A stretch of 64,000 bases of DNA from an uncultured Verrucomicrobiota bacterium (GCA_903907995.1 CAIVQH010000026.1:62001-126000), one strand, 5' to 3'. Shown: positions 27,689-36,635, counted from the first letter of the stretch. The notes: a model not told the origin generated them from the letters alone. Translations and numbers: made by a program.

Positions 27689-27855
27689 GGGATTGAATTT
27701 GGAAAACAGGAAAACAGGAAAAGAGAGGGGAACCGGAAGAATGGTCTGAGTTCAGAGGGGCACGTAAGTGATCTGGTTAAATCTTCGCCAACGCCCCCTT
27801 TTTGCTCATTCGGTCTTCTCCCCCCTTCCTGCTTTCCTGTGTTCCAAATTAAGTC
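27689..27855. repeat. Inverted-repeat element, GGAAAACAGGAAA family
   Basis: The left arm (27690-27724) holds GATTGAATTTGGAAAACAGG followed by AAAACAGGAAAAG. The right arm (27824-27855) holds CCTGCTTTCCTGTGTTCCAA followed by ATTAAG. It lies between the divergent purB and methyltransferase genes. Related copies are at 54675, 62849 and 20855. Confidence 0.8.
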
Positions 27856-27920
27856 ACTCCCCTTCCCGTTCCCGAAATTTTCCGCTCTGCGTGCGACGTT
27901 CTGTGCGTCAGCATCACGGC

Positions 27921-29099
27921 ATGATTCCGGCTGAATCCTCGGCTTCCGCCCCGCCCACGTCGTCCCGCCGACACGTGGGCGACCGCGTGACCCTCGACAT
28001 CCACGACCTCGCCTTCGGTGGCGAAGGGGTGGGGCGCGTAGATGATTTCGTAGTGTTCGTGCCCTACGTGTGCCCCGGCGAACGCGTTGAGGTGAAGCTC
28101 ACCGAGGTGAAGAAGAGCTTTGCGCGCGGCCAGCTCGTGCGGCTGCTGAGCACGGCGCCCGAGCGCGTCGAGCCGCGCTGCGAGTATTTCGGCGAATGCG
28201 GCGGCTGCCAGTACCAGCACCTGGACTACGCCGCGCAGCTCCGGTGGAAGCACAAGCAGATCGCCGACCTCTTCCAGCGCGTGGGCGGCTTCGATGGGGC
28301 GCTGGTGCAGCCCGTGGTTCCCTGCCCCGCGCCCTACGGCTACCGCAACCGCATCATGGTCCGCAGCCAGTGGAACGGGCCGGCGCAGAAGCTGAACCTC
28401 GGGTTCATCCGCGCCGACTGCGGCCTCGTGTGCGACATCACGTCTTGCGCCATCGCCGAGCCGAAATTGAACGAGGCCATCACACAGTGGCGGCGCAACC
28501 CGCCCCCGAAAGGCGGCATCAAGACGCTGCTGCGCATCCCGCCCGAGGGCTGGGTGGTGCCGGAGCACAGCTTCTTCCAGAACAACTTCTTCCTGCTGCC
28601 CGCGCTGCTGGATGGCACCCGCGCGCGGCTGCGCGACGCCGGCACGCGTCACCTCATCGACGCCTACTGCGGCGTGGGCTACTTCAGCCTCTCGCTGGCC
28701 GATGCCGTGGATTCCTTCCTCGGGGTGGAACTCGACGCCCCTGCCATCCGGGCCGCCCGGGAAAACCAATCGCGTCGGGGCATCACCAACGGTGAGTATG
28801 TGGCGGGCGATACCGACGAGCTGCTGCCCTCGCTGCTGGCCCGGCTGGACCCGGCGAAGACCGCCGTGCTGCTGGACCCGCCGCGCGTCGGTTGCCGCCC
28901 CCCCAGCCTGCACGTGCTCCGCGAAACCGGCCCGGCGCAGATCCTCTACGTGAGCTGCCATCCGGCGACGCTCGCCCGCGACCTCAAGCTGTTGTGCGCG
29001 GACGGCCGCTACCGCCTCGCCAACGTGGAGCCCTTCGACATGTTCCCGCAAACGCAGCACGTCGAATGCGTGGCGGACCTGCGGCTGGTCGGAGGATGA
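27921..29099 (+). CDS. 23S rRNA (uracil-5)-methyltransferase, RlmD/TrmA family
   Basis: A 392-residue SAM-dependent RNA m5U methyltransferase. The N-terminal TRAM domain (GDRVTLDIHDLAFGGEGVGR) is followed by iron-sulfur cysteines in CEYFGECGGCQYQHL. The Rossmann domain has DAYCGVGYFSLSL, the catalytic core has LLDPPRVG and the nucleophile is in ILYVSCHPATLARDL. It methylates a uridine of rRNA; RlmD versus RlmC or TrmA cannot be told by eye. ATG 27921 is taken, since the frame upstream crosses a repeat. The stop overlaps the next start. Confidence 0.92.
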   Translation: MIPAESSASAPPTSSRRHVGDRVTLDIHDLAFGGEGVGRVDDFVVFVPYVCPGERVEVKLTEVKKSFARGQLVRLLSTAPERVEPRCEYFGECGGCQYQHLDYAAQLRWKHKQIADLFQRVGGFDGALVQPVVPCPAPYGYRNRIMVRSQWNGPAQKLNLGFIRADCGLVCDITSCAIAEPKLNEAITQWRRNPPPKGGIKTLLRIPPEGWVVPEHSFFQNNFFLLPALLDGTRARLRDAGTRHLIDAYCGVGYFSLSLADAVDSFLGVELDAPAIRAARENQSRRGITNGEYVAGDTDELLPSLLARLDPAKTAVLLDPPRVGCRPPSLHVLRETGPAQILYVSCHPATLARDLKLLCADGRYRLANVEPFDMFPQTQHVECVADLRLVGG

Positions 29100-29461
29100 A
29101 GGTCAAACCCAAGCCCACGTCGGTGGACGAGTATCTCGCTTCGCTGAACGACGATCAGCGGGTCGCGCTGGAGAAACTGCGGACGACCATCCGTGCCGCC
29201 GCGCCGAAGGCGGAGGAGTGCATCAGCTACGATATCCCGGCCTATCGGCAAAATGGCCGTCTATTGGTGGCCTTCGCGGCGGCCAAGAAGCATTGCTCTT
29301 TCTTTCCGGGTGCTTTGCCGGTGGCCACCTATCAGGACGAACTCAAGGATTACAGCACCAGCAAGGGCACGGTCCGCTTTCCGGCTGACCACCCACTGCC
29401 CGCCGCGCTGGTTCGAAAGCTGGTGAAGACGCGGATTGCGGAACGCGGAACGGCCAAATGA
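29096..29461 (+). CDS. DUF1801 (YdhG/Fra-like) protein
   Basis: A 121-residue protein with the DUF1801 layout: SVDEYLASLNDDQRVALEKL, APKAEECISYDIPAY, CSFFPGA and GTVRFPADHPLPAALVRKLV. Members include the YdhG-like iron-chaperone-related proteins; precise function is unknown. GGAGG precedes ATG 29096, which overlaps the methyltransferase stop (ATGA). A second DUF1801 gene is at 55680. Confidence 0.85.
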   Translation: MKVKPKPTSVDEYLASLNDDQRVALEKLRTTIRAAAPKAEECISYDIPAYRQNGRLLVAFAAAKKHCSFFPGALPVATYQDELKDYSTSKGTVRFPADHPLPAALVRKLVKTRIAERGTAK

Positions 29462-29481
29462 ATCGGACGGAAATATTCCAG

Positions 29482-29702
29482 CAATCCCAACGGGATTGAA
29501 TCATTCAGCCCGGCGTTGCCTGACGCAGGAAGGCTACGCCGGGTAGACCAAAGAAATAGTGGTCATATCTGAAGGAGATGAATCAAAGCCCATCGGAAAA
29601 CCGATGCAACCCGCGTTGGGGTTGAAGACATCTTGCCCTATGACCCAGGGTAGTCGCTGCGCGCCAACCCTGGGCTAAAAGATTGAATCCCTTTGGGATT
29701 CT
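29482..29702. repeat. Multi-hairpin structured element, copy 1
   Basis: A ~220-base chain of stem-loops: ATCCC-aac-GGGAT, CCCGGCG...CGCCGGG, GACCA...TGGTC, a conserved linker CTGAAGGAGATGAATCAAAG, CATCGG-aaaa-CCGATG, AACCC...GGGTT, CCAGGGT...ACCCTGG and GAATCCC-ttt-GGGATTC. Copy 2 is at 32123-32345 with compensatory stem changes. The element fills the gap 29462-29760; no gene is seen there. Confidence 0.85.
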
Positions 29703-29760
29703 CAAAGGTGCTACCAACCCCGGCCGCGTTGCGCCCATACCCCGATCTTCCCCTTACACA

Positions 29761-30096
29761 TCACACCGGCACCAAATCCTTGTCCTCCTGCTCCTCGGTC
29801 ACTTCGGCCTCGTCGGTGTTGTAGTGCAGGGGCGCGAAGCGTTCCGAATTGAAGCCGAGCTCGCCGTTCAGGCCGGTCCGCAGCGCCGGATCGGAGGGGT
29901 TGCGAATTTCCTCGAGCAGCACGCCGATTTCGCCGTCCTTCTGTCCGCTTTCGGCCCTCGTGAGGTTGCCACGGCCGATGTAGATCGCGCGGACAGTGTA
30001 CACCGAATCCTTCTTCGGCAGTTGGTCAAACAGCTCGTAGGCGAGCGGCGGAAACTCGTCGTTGATGCAGACCACTTTTTGACCCTTCTGAAACAT
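29761..30096 (-). CDS. Small SH3-like hypothetical protein
   Basis: A 111-residue acidic protein beginning MFQKGQKVVCINDEFPPLAY, which resembles small beta-barrel (SH3/KOW-like) proteins of unknown function in Verrucomicrobiota and phages. It continues KKDSVYTVRAIYIG and ends in an acidic tail. No catalytic motif is visible. It is divergent from the secreted protein gene at 30273. Confidence 0.6.
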   Translation of the reverse strand: MFQKGQKVVCINDEFPPLAYELFDQLPKKDSVYTVRAIYIGRGNLTRAESGQKDGEIGVLLEEIRNPSDPALRTGLNGELGFNSERFAPLHYNTDEAEVTEEQEDKDLVPV

Positions 30097-30272
30097 GCGC
30101 GGAGATTTTTAAGGCTAAAAAGGCGAGGCGCCAGCCCAAGGTGCGTCAATTCCGCCGTTGCCTGCCCGGGGGATTTCTGCGAAAGCGTCGGGCCGACGTG
30201 AGCCCGTCGCACGTCTGCCGGGAGGATTCGGCAACGTATTACCGCGATGGGCGCCGTCGGTTTTGTCCGCCC

Positions 30273-30776
30273 ATGAAGACCCGTACTCTGAAGTTTGCCG
30301 CCACCCTTGCCGCGCTGTCCCTGCTGAGCCTGTCCGCCGTTTCGGCCCTCGCCCAGACCGCCACCAACGTCATTTCCACCAACACCCCCGCCCTGAAGCA
30401 CACCAAGGCCAAGGCGGAGAAGAAGGAGTAGACCGATGACGTGGCGAAATCGAAGATCTACCCCTTCCACGGGACGGTCGCCGCCGTGGACAAGAAGGCG
30501 CTGACCATCACGCTGCAGGGCAAGGAAAAGCCTCGCGTGATCACTATCGGCTCCAAGAGCCTGATCGAAAAGGATGGCAAGCCGGCCACCTTCGGCCAGG
30601 TCGCCGTCGGCGACTACGCCAAGGGCCGCGTGGAAAAGGAGGGCGACAAGGAAGTGCTGCTGAAGGGCCTTTTTGGACCCGCCCCCGAAAAGAAGACCGG
30701 CGAGGCCAAGCCCGCCAAGAAGTCGAAGGCCACCGCCGCGCCCGGCACGACCCCGGCAGCGACGGAGGCGAAGTAG
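30273..30776 (+). pseudogene. Secreted Lys-rich small protein interrupted by an in-frame TAG
   Basis: ATG 30273 encodes a clear signal peptide (MKTRTLKFAATLAALSLLSL...ALAQ) and a Lys/Ala-rich stretch ending KAKAEKKE, then TAG at 30429-30431. The same frame continues with TDDVAKSKIYPFHGTVAAVD, a beta-rich domain of about 70 residues and a Lys/Pro/Ala tail to the TAG... stop at 30776. Reading across gives one 167-residue secreted protein of a type seen in Verrucomicrobiota. The stop may be a mutation, a sequencing error or a read-through site. GTG 30441 could start a separate cytoplasmic protein, but then the signal peptide would be orphaned. Confidence 0.7.
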
Positions 30777-30951
30777 TCAATCCGTCACAATTTTGAACAG
30801 CGGCCGTCCTGGTTCCAGGTCGGCCGCTTTTTCATTTTCCGGAATCCCGCGTTGGAAACTGTTGCCGAAATTCCGCTACCGGCGTGTTCTTCCCTGTACG
30901 ACAACTTCCCCGCACATTGATTGAAGCAACCCTTCTGAAAGCACACGACCT

Positions 30952-32034
30952 ATGGGCCTGATCGACTATCTCAAGACGCAGCTGCTGGAAATCATCCAGT
31001 GGGAGGATGACTCGCGCGACACCATCTCCTGGCGCTTCCCTGACCAGGACAAGGAGATCAAGCGCGGCGCGCAGCTCATCGTCCGCGAATCGCAGACGGC
31101 GCAGTTCATCTACGCCGGCGCGTTCGGCGACACCTTCGGGCCGGGCACGCACTCGCTCGTCACCGACAACATCCCGATCCTCTCCACGCTCAAGGGCTGG
31201 AAGTACGGCTTCGAAAGCCCCTTCAAGGCCGACGTCTATTTCGTCAACACGCGTCTGTTCACCGGCAACAAGTGGGGCACGAGCAATCCGATCATGCTCC
31301 GGGATGCCGACTTTGGCATCGTCCGCGCACGGGCCTTCGGCACCTACGACTTCAAGGTCGTGGACGTGAAGACCTTCCTCAAGGAGGTCGCCGGCACCGA
31401 CGCCCATTTCCGCCTGGAGGAGTTCCAGGACACCATGCGCTCGCGGCTCGTGAGCGCGTTCACCGATGCGCTCGCCTCGAGCAAGGTGCCGGTGCTCGAC
31501 ATCGCCACGCGCTACACCGAGCTCGGGGAGGCGCTGCTGCCGGTGCTGAATCCGATCCTCACGGCGAAGTACGGCCTCGAGCTGGGCAGCTTCATCGTCG
31601 AAAACGTGAGCGTGCCGCCCGAGGTGGAGCAGGCCATCGACAAGCGCAGCAGCATGGCGGCGATCGGCAACCTGAACGACTACGTGAAGCTCCAGTTCGC
31701 CGAAAGCCTCGGCAAGAACCAGGGCACCGGGACCGCCGGCAGTGCGGCCGAGCTGGCCATGGGCTTTGGCCTCGCGGGCCAGCTCATGAACCAGCCCGGC
31801 GGAATGCTCGGTGGGCCCCAGGGCACACCGCCAGCCGCACCGACCGCACCGTCCGGTGGCGCCGCCGCTTCGGCCATGCCGGAACTGCTCTCGCCCGCCG
31901 AGGTCGCGCAAAAGCTCGGCGTGGGTGAAGCCGACGTGCTGTCCTCACTCGCCGACGGCTCGCTGAAAGGCAAGAAGATCGGCAGCCAGTGGCGCATCAC
32001 GAAGCAGGCGCTGGAAGAGTTTTTGAAGAGCTAG
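30952..32034 (+). CDS. SPFH-domain protein with C-terminal excisionase-like HTH domain
   Basis: A 360-residue protein. The first ~270 residues match the virion-core/YdjI type SPFH family: MGLIDYLKTQLLEIIQWEDD, VRESQTAQFIYAGAFGDTFG, FGIVRARAFGTYDFKV and FIVENVSVPPEVEQAIDKRS. After a Gly/Pro/Ala-rich linker, the C-terminal 50 residues (LLSPAEVAQKLGVGEADVLS...KIGSQWRITKQALEEFL) look like an HTH_17/excisionase-type domain. Relatives often carry a zinc ribbon or GYF-like domain there. Such proteins are thought to scaffold at membranes under stress; the DNA-binding-like tail may instead bind peptide or protein. Confidence 0.85.
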   Translation: MGLIDYLKTQLLEIIQWEDDSRDTISWRFPDQDKEIKRGAQLIVRESQTAQFIYAGAFGDTFGPGTHSLVTDNIPILSTLKGWKYGFESPFKADVYFVNTRLFTGNKWGTSNPIMLRDADFGIVRARAFGTYDFKVVDVKTFLKEVAGTDAHFRLEEFQDTMRSRLVSAFTDALASSKVPVLDIATRYTELGEALLPVLNPILTAKYGLELGSFIVENVSVPPEVEQAIDKRSSMAAIGNLNDYVKLQFAESLGKNQGTGTAGSAAELAMGFGLAGQLMNQPGGMLGGPQGTPPAAPTAPSGGAAASAMPELLSPAEVAQKLGVGEADVLSSLADGSLKGKKIGSQWRITKQALEEFLKS

Positions 32035-32122
32035 GAGGGTTTAGAAATAGGTGTGGCCAAACAAAGCCAACGGCACCGACGGGGCGGTTGAGAAGATGAA
32101 GTGAGTGGGTAGCTTTCTCTAT

Positions 32123-32345
32123 TTACCCCAACGGGGTTGCATCATTCTGCCCAGTGTTGCCGATCAGATCGGCTACGCTGGGTAAGGCCCCGGATATTGG
32201 CCATCTCTGAAGGAGATGAATCAAAGCTCCATGATCAGACGATCCAACCCACGTTGGGGTTGAAGATCATTCTGTCGAGTCCACCAGGGTAGTCCCGCGA
32301 TGCGGGTCAACCCTGAGCTAAATGATGGAATCCCGTCGGGATTCT
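32123..32345. repeat. Multi-hairpin structured element, copy 2
   Basis: Aligns along its whole length with copy 1 (29482) in the same orientation. The linker CTGAAGGAGATGAATCAAAG is identical. Stems differ with pairing kept: ACCCC-aac-GGGGT, CCCAGTG...CGCTGGG, GGCC...GGCC, CCCGC-gat-GCGGG. It fills most of the gap 32035-32459. Confidence 0.85.
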
Positions 32346-32401
32346 GATGTGTCGATGATTTCGATCGGCTGAATTATCTCCGTTCAACGAGGAGGCTTCC
32401 G

Positions 32402-32440
32402 GCGAAAACACACACAGCCCGGCAGCTTTCGATGCCGGGC
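32402..32440 (-). terminator. Probable terminator of the PVC cytochrome gene
   Basis: GCCCGGCA and TGCCGGGC (32417-32440) form an 8-bp stem. On the minus strand the stem is followed by TGTGTGTGTTTTCG, a weak T-rich tract. It lies 20 bases after the end of the minus-strand gene at 32460. Confidence 0.55.
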
Positions 32441-32459
32441 CGTTTGCCTGTAAATCCGC

Positions 32460-35400
32460 TTACTTCGTGGAGGCGAGGAATTCGACGAGGTTCCGCAGCT
32501 CCTGCTTCGTCAGCACGGTGCCGAAGCCTTCGGGCATGCCGCTCAGGCCCTTTTCACGGCTCTCGATGTCGGATTTCTTCAGCTTGAGGATGCCATCTTC
32601 CGGCGAGTTGATCTCCAGAATCTCGGGCGTCTCCGACTTGATGACGCCGGCGTAGGCGGTGCCGTTCTTTACCGTTACCAGCACGCTCTCAAAGCCCTGC
32701 GCGATCTCGGCGTTGGGATAGAGCACTGAGCGCACGACGTAGTCGCGGCCCTTGCGGCCCACGACGCCGGTCAGGTCGGGACCGACCTCGCCGCCTTCGC
32801 CGCTGACCTTGTGGCAGCGCATGCAGCTCACCTCGGCCTTCTCGAAGAACACCTTCTTGCCATCCTCGGCATTGCCACCGAGCAGACAGACCTTCCACGG
32901 ATTGATGTCGAACTCCTTCGCCTTGGGCAAAGCCGCCTCATATTTGGTAACCAGCGGCTTGAGCGCCGGGCGTGCCGTGGCGGCATCCAGCACATCGAGC
33001 TGCAGTTCCGAGGTGACCTTGCCGGCCAGCAGGTCGTTCATCCATTGGCTCAGGAATTCGTCGGCCGAAGTCCCGGGGACTTTCGCGATCGTCGCGAAGG
33101 CATTCTGCTTCTCCGAAAGTGAACCGGACGCAATGACGCCGGCCAGCTTGGCCACGGGATCGTTCGCCATCGCGGGAGCCCTCCCGGCGGTCGCCGCGAG
33201 CGGCGGGGCATCGACGCTGAGTTTCACCGCCGTTTTACGGACGAGCTCTTCGGAATCGTTCTGGGCCGCCGCCAGGGCCGGCCCGTATTCCGGCGTCTGC
33301 ATCTTCGACAGCGCGGTCAGCGCCGCCGCCCGGGTCTTGGCAACGCCCTGCTTCTCGATGACCAGCTTGGCCAGCGCCGCCGAGGCGGACACCGACTTCA
33401 GCTCGCCCGCCGCGCGGGCGGCGGCCGTCCGGACGTCATCCGGCGCGCTGGCCAGAAGCTGCGGCAGCACCGGTTGCAGCGCGTCGCCCGGCAGCTTCGC
33501 GTCCCGCGCAAAGGCGGTGGGACGCCACAGGCCGGTCACGCGGTCACGGCCGGAATTCTTCGGCCACTCACCCAGCGCATCCAGCGCTTCGGCGCGGAGC
33601 TCCTCGGGGAAGGCGTCGTTGGTGGCGAAGTTTGCCAATCGGGCGGCGGTCTCCTTGGTGCCGAAGCGGTAGTTGGCATTCAGCGCGCGGCGGATGAACG
33701 GCCGGCGATGCGGCTGCAGCTTGCCGGGCCAGAGGTCCGGCCCGCCCAGCTTCGCGGCCAGCAGGTCCATCGCGCCCGAGATCGGCTCGTCGTTGATGGC
33801 CCGGGCGGCTTCCGTGACAATCTTCGCATTGCTGTCCTCGAGGAACGTACCGATCTCATTCCGCTGCAAACGGCGCAGCGCGAGCAGCACGCCCATGCGG
33901 ATGCCGTCGTCGGGATTTTTCACCGCCGCCAACAGGGAGTCGATGTCATTCACCGCGACCAGCGCCGTGACCGCCGCATAGCGGATGTGCGGGTCCTGAT
34001 CCGCATTCGCCTTGAGCTGCGCGAAGAGGGTCGGCACCGCCTCACGCCGGCCCAGTTTGCCAAGCGCGATCGTCGCCAACGCCTGCACGTGCAGGTCGCT
34101 GTCGGTTGTGCCCTTCAGGAGCACGTCATACGCCTTGAGGTAGCCGGCGTCGCCCAGGACGCGGGCGGCGTTGGCCCGGACGTGGGCATCGGCATCCGCC
34201 ATGAGCGGCAGGAGCGCGTCGAGTTCAGGAGTCGAAAGATCGCGCCGGGCCTTGTGGGCACGGGCCTCGATCTGGCCGAGCGCCCAGATGGCGTGCAGCC
34301 GGGCATGCACCTCGTTACCGGCCCGGGTCAGCTTGATCAGCGCCGGCACGCTCTTCTCGCCCCGTGCGGCGAGTTCGAACTGCGCGCCCTGCCGGACGCG
34401 GTAATTGGCATGGGCAAGGAGCTTCAACAGTTCGCCGTCCTTGCGCTGGTCAAAGCCGGCCTTCAGCAGGGCCTGCGTGTCTTTCACGCTGGCCGCGCCG
34501 ATGGTGGTCGGGTCGAAGAAACGGTAGATGCGGCCCTTGCCGACCGGCTCCCAGCCGTCCACCCAGTCCAGCACCCAGAAGGCGCCGTCCGGACCCCACT
34601 TCGCGTCGGTGGCCTCGATAGCCCAGACCATTTTCTTGTCATCGACGATCTCGAAGCTCGCGCCCTTGGGCTTGTGCTTGAAGCTCCACACGCCGGAGCC
34701 GGCACCGCTGCCCCGGAAATCGCAGAGCGTGTAGGTGCCCTGCCATTCCGGCCCGAGCCCGGTGCCCGGATAATAGCTCACCCCGGACGGACCGGCGGAA
34801 ATGTTCTTGATCGGCGGCGTCAGGAAGGCCGGCTGCGCGTCATTCTGGGGATACCACATCTTCTCGGAGTTCCACGGGCCGCGCGCGTTGGGCTGCTCGA
34901 GGAACTGCCAACCAATGCGCCAGCCGCTGTCGCCGCTCTCCATGAGCCACGTCCAGCGGGCCTGGTCGCCGCCGTCGGAGTTGTTGTCACCCGTGAAGAG
35001 GTCGCCCCACTCGTCGAACACGAGCTGCTCCGGATTCCGCAGGCCGCGGTAGAACATCTCCATCTCGGAGCCGTCCGGATTGCAGCGGAAGGCCGCGCCG
35101 CTGTCCGGCGTGCCGACGATGTGCCCCTCGGTCTGGAGCATCGAGGCGCGGTCGCCGATGCTGAAATAGAGTTTCCCATCCGGGCCCCAGGCGAGCCCGT
35201 GCAGGTCGTGACCGAGGAAGCCCACGCGGATGCCGTGGCCGTAGCTGATGCTCTGGCGTGAATCGGCAACCCCGTCGCCGTCCTCGTCATGCAGCTTCCA
35301 GATGTTCGGGATGTTCGCGAACCAGAGGTCCTTGCCCCGCGCGAGCACGCCGGAGGCGACGCCGTCCAGCGGGGTCGCAAAATTCTCGGCGTAAACGACC

Positions 35401-35876
35401 GAGAAGTCCGCCTTGCCGACGCCCTTGGTGTCGCGCAGCAGCCGGACAATCTCCGTGTTCTTGTAGTAGCCCTTCATCTCCTCGTCGCTGAGATGACGCT
35501 TCATCTCCGCGAGACGGTCCTCGACCGACTTGGCGGCGAGATCCTCATCCAGCCAGGGCATGATGCCCCGGATATCCGGCACGCCGCGCCACGCTCGGAA
35601 GGATTCGGCCACGAACACCCGGCCATCATCCACCAGATCGAACGCGACGCCGTGCGCGACAATGGGTTCGGCCGCCCACAGCTCGCCTTTCCAGCCAGTC
35701 GGAATCTGGAAGCGCTTCAGGTTCTTTTCCCCCTCGTCCGAGGCGGGAGCGAGCTTGGGAGCATCGAAACTGCCCTGCGGCCCCAGTTTGTGCTGGGCCA
35801 GGGCGGGCACGGCGGCGGCGAACGCCAGCGCGCCAAAAATGGCGCGACGGATCATCTGTCTTGCGGTCAACGGCAT
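32460..35876 (-). CDS. PVC-type membrane-bound dehydrogenase with HEAT repeats and cytochrome c domain
   Basis: An 1138-residue exported protein. From the N-terminus: signal peptide (MPLTARQMIRRAIFGALAFA...ALAQ), a beta-propeller dehydrogenase domain to about residue 450 (FDLVDDGRVFVAESFRAW, LHGLAWGPDGKLYFSIGDR, RGLRNPEQLVFDEWGD), HEAT repeats about 480-720 (LMADADAHVRANAARVLGD, HIRYAAVTALVAV), and a C-terminal cytochrome c with CMRCHK near residue 1018 and KKSDIESREKGLSGMPEG. This domain set is typical of Planctomycetes and Verrucomicrobia and is thought to act in periplasmic sugar oxidation. The start at 35876 gives a proper signal peptide; ATG 35855 is an alternative. Confidence 0.93.
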   Translation of the reverse strand: MPLTARQMIRRAIFGALAFAAAVPALAQHKLGPQGSFDAPKLAPASDEGEKNLKRFQIPTGWKGELWAAEPIVAHGVAFDLVDDGRVFVAESFRAWRGVPDIRGIMPWLDEDLAAKSVEDRLAEMKRHLSDEEMKGYYKNTEIVRLLRDTKGVGKADFSVVYAENFATPLDGVASGVLARGKDLWFANIPNIWKLHDEDGDGVADSRQSISYGHGIRVGFLGHDLHGLAWGPDGKLYFSIGDRASMLQTEGHIVGTPDSGAAFRCNPDGSEMEMFYRGLRNPEQLVFDEWGDLFTGDNNSDGGDQARWTWLMESGDSGWRIGWQFLEQPNARGPWNSEKMWYPQNDAQPAFLTPPIKNISAGPSGVSYYPGTGLGPEWQGTYTLCDFRGSGAGSGVWSFKHKPKGASFEIVDDKKMVWAIEATDAKWGPDGAFWVLDWVDGWEPVGKGRIYRFFDPTTIGAASVKDTQALLKAGFDQRKDGELLKLLAHANYRVRQGAQFELAARGEKSVPALIKLTRAGNEVHARLHAIWALGQIEARAHKARRDLSTPELDALLPLMADADAHVRANAARVLGDAGYLKAYDVLLKGTTDSDLHVQALATIALGKLGRREAVPTLFAQLKANADQDPHIRYAAVTALVAVNDIDSLLAAVKNPDDGIRMGVLLALRRLQRNEIGTFLEDSNAKIVTEAARAINDEPISGAMDLLAAKLGGPDLWPGKLQPHRRPFIRRALNANYRFGTKETAARLANFATNDAFPEELRAEALDALGEWPKNSGRDRVTGLWRPTAFARDAKLPGDALQPVLPQLLASAPDDVRTAAARAAGELKSVSASAALAKLVIEKQGVAKTRAAALTALSKMQTPEYGPALAAAQNDSEELVRKTAVKLSVDAPPLAATAGRAPAMANDPVAKLAGVIASGSLSEKQNAFATIAKVPGTSADEFLSQWMNDLLAGKVTSELQLDVLDAATARPALKPLVTKYEAALPKAKEFDINPWKVCLLGGNAEDGKKVFFEKAEVSCMRCHKVSGEGGEVGPDLTGVVGRKGRDYVVRSVLYPNAEIAQGFESVLVTVKNGTAYAGVIKSETPEILEINSPEDGILKLKKSDIESREKGLSGMPEGFGTVLTKQELRNLVEFLASTK

Positions 35877-36129
35877 AAAGTCGGCGACAATATTGTCAGA
35901 AAGACCAGACGCAAGCCGTAGGTGAGGATTCACGGGAAAGGGATCGTGTCCTAGCACTTTGTTGATGATCTGGACGATCACATCCTGCCATCTGACCTAC
36001 TTCTACGTCCGTTCATGGACCCGCAGGATTGCCTATGGATCGGAGGAGGGATTCTGCTGGCTGTTCAGCAGGGGAATAATCGAGGTCTACAGAGACTTTC
36101 CGTGGTAAAACAAACAAACCAACCAACCA

Positions 36130-36399
36130 ATGAGCGACGCCAAACCAAAAGGCTACATCCAACCTAAACACCTTCCATCGGACCGACTGGATGGAGAGTT
36201 GCTTTACTCAATCGTCATTCGTGAATCTTTACAAAACCAAGAGGGACCGAGGCTTCTGCGGGCGCAACGATCAGGGGAAGGGATGATCCTTGAGGTGAAG
36301 CTGACAACGGGACAGTGGCAGCCGCTGTCGCAGGCAGTGTATGAGCGGATTGTTCAGCGTCCGGACGGGACTCTTTTTGTTGATTCCATCTCCGGATAA
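36130..36399 (+). CDS. Small hypothetical protein
   Basis: An 89-residue frame, MSDAKPKGYIQPKHLPSDRL..., preceded by an unusual run of AAACAAACAAACCAACCAAC and no clear ribosome site. No domain is recognised. It overlaps the 3' half of the opposite-strand frame at 36215-36574, so at most one may be real, or the two genes overlap tail to tail. Confidence 0.4.
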   Translation: MSDAKPKGYIQPKHLPSDRLDGELLYSIVIRESLQNQEGPRLLRAQRSGEGMILEVKLTTGQWQPLSQAVYERIVQRPDGTLFVDSISG

Positions 36400-36574
36400 T
36401 CTCGAAGCCGTCATCAATCACGAACCATCCAGTCTGACCAACCACACCAAGGCTTACACTGGTGCCAACAATGGTGATGAACGACAGCCGGGTGTCGTCA
36501 GTAATCAGCTCTCCCTGACGTCCAGCATTCGGTGTTTCTTCCACCATCCGTTTGATCTCTCCCCAGGTCAGCAT
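36215..36574 (-). CDS. Hypothetical protein overlapping the opposite strand gene
   Basis: A 119-residue frame. The first 65 residues (MLTWGEIKRMVEETPNAGRQ...WFVIDDGFEIIRRWNQ) look like a folded domain with alternating beta pattern. The rest is a Ser/Ala/Pro-rich tail that coincides with the plus-strand frame. No family is recognised. Confidence 0.45.
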   Translation of the reverse strand: MLTWGEIKRMVEETPNAGRQGELITDDTRLSFITIVGTSVSLGVVGQTGWFVIDDGFEIIRRWNQQKESRPDAEQSAHTLPATAAATVPLSASPQGSSLPLIVAPAEASVPLGFVKIHE

Positions 36575-36635
36575 AGGTTAGTTGGGCTCATGGGTTTTGG
36601 GTCAGCAACATTCTGTTGGGACACGATCCGGGAAA

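Noticed and set aside
33474-35261. 595-residue plus-strand open frame
   Set aside because: It is antisense to the PVC cytochrome gene, is Arg/Gly/Val-rich without domains and follows from the high-GC codon bias of the real gene.
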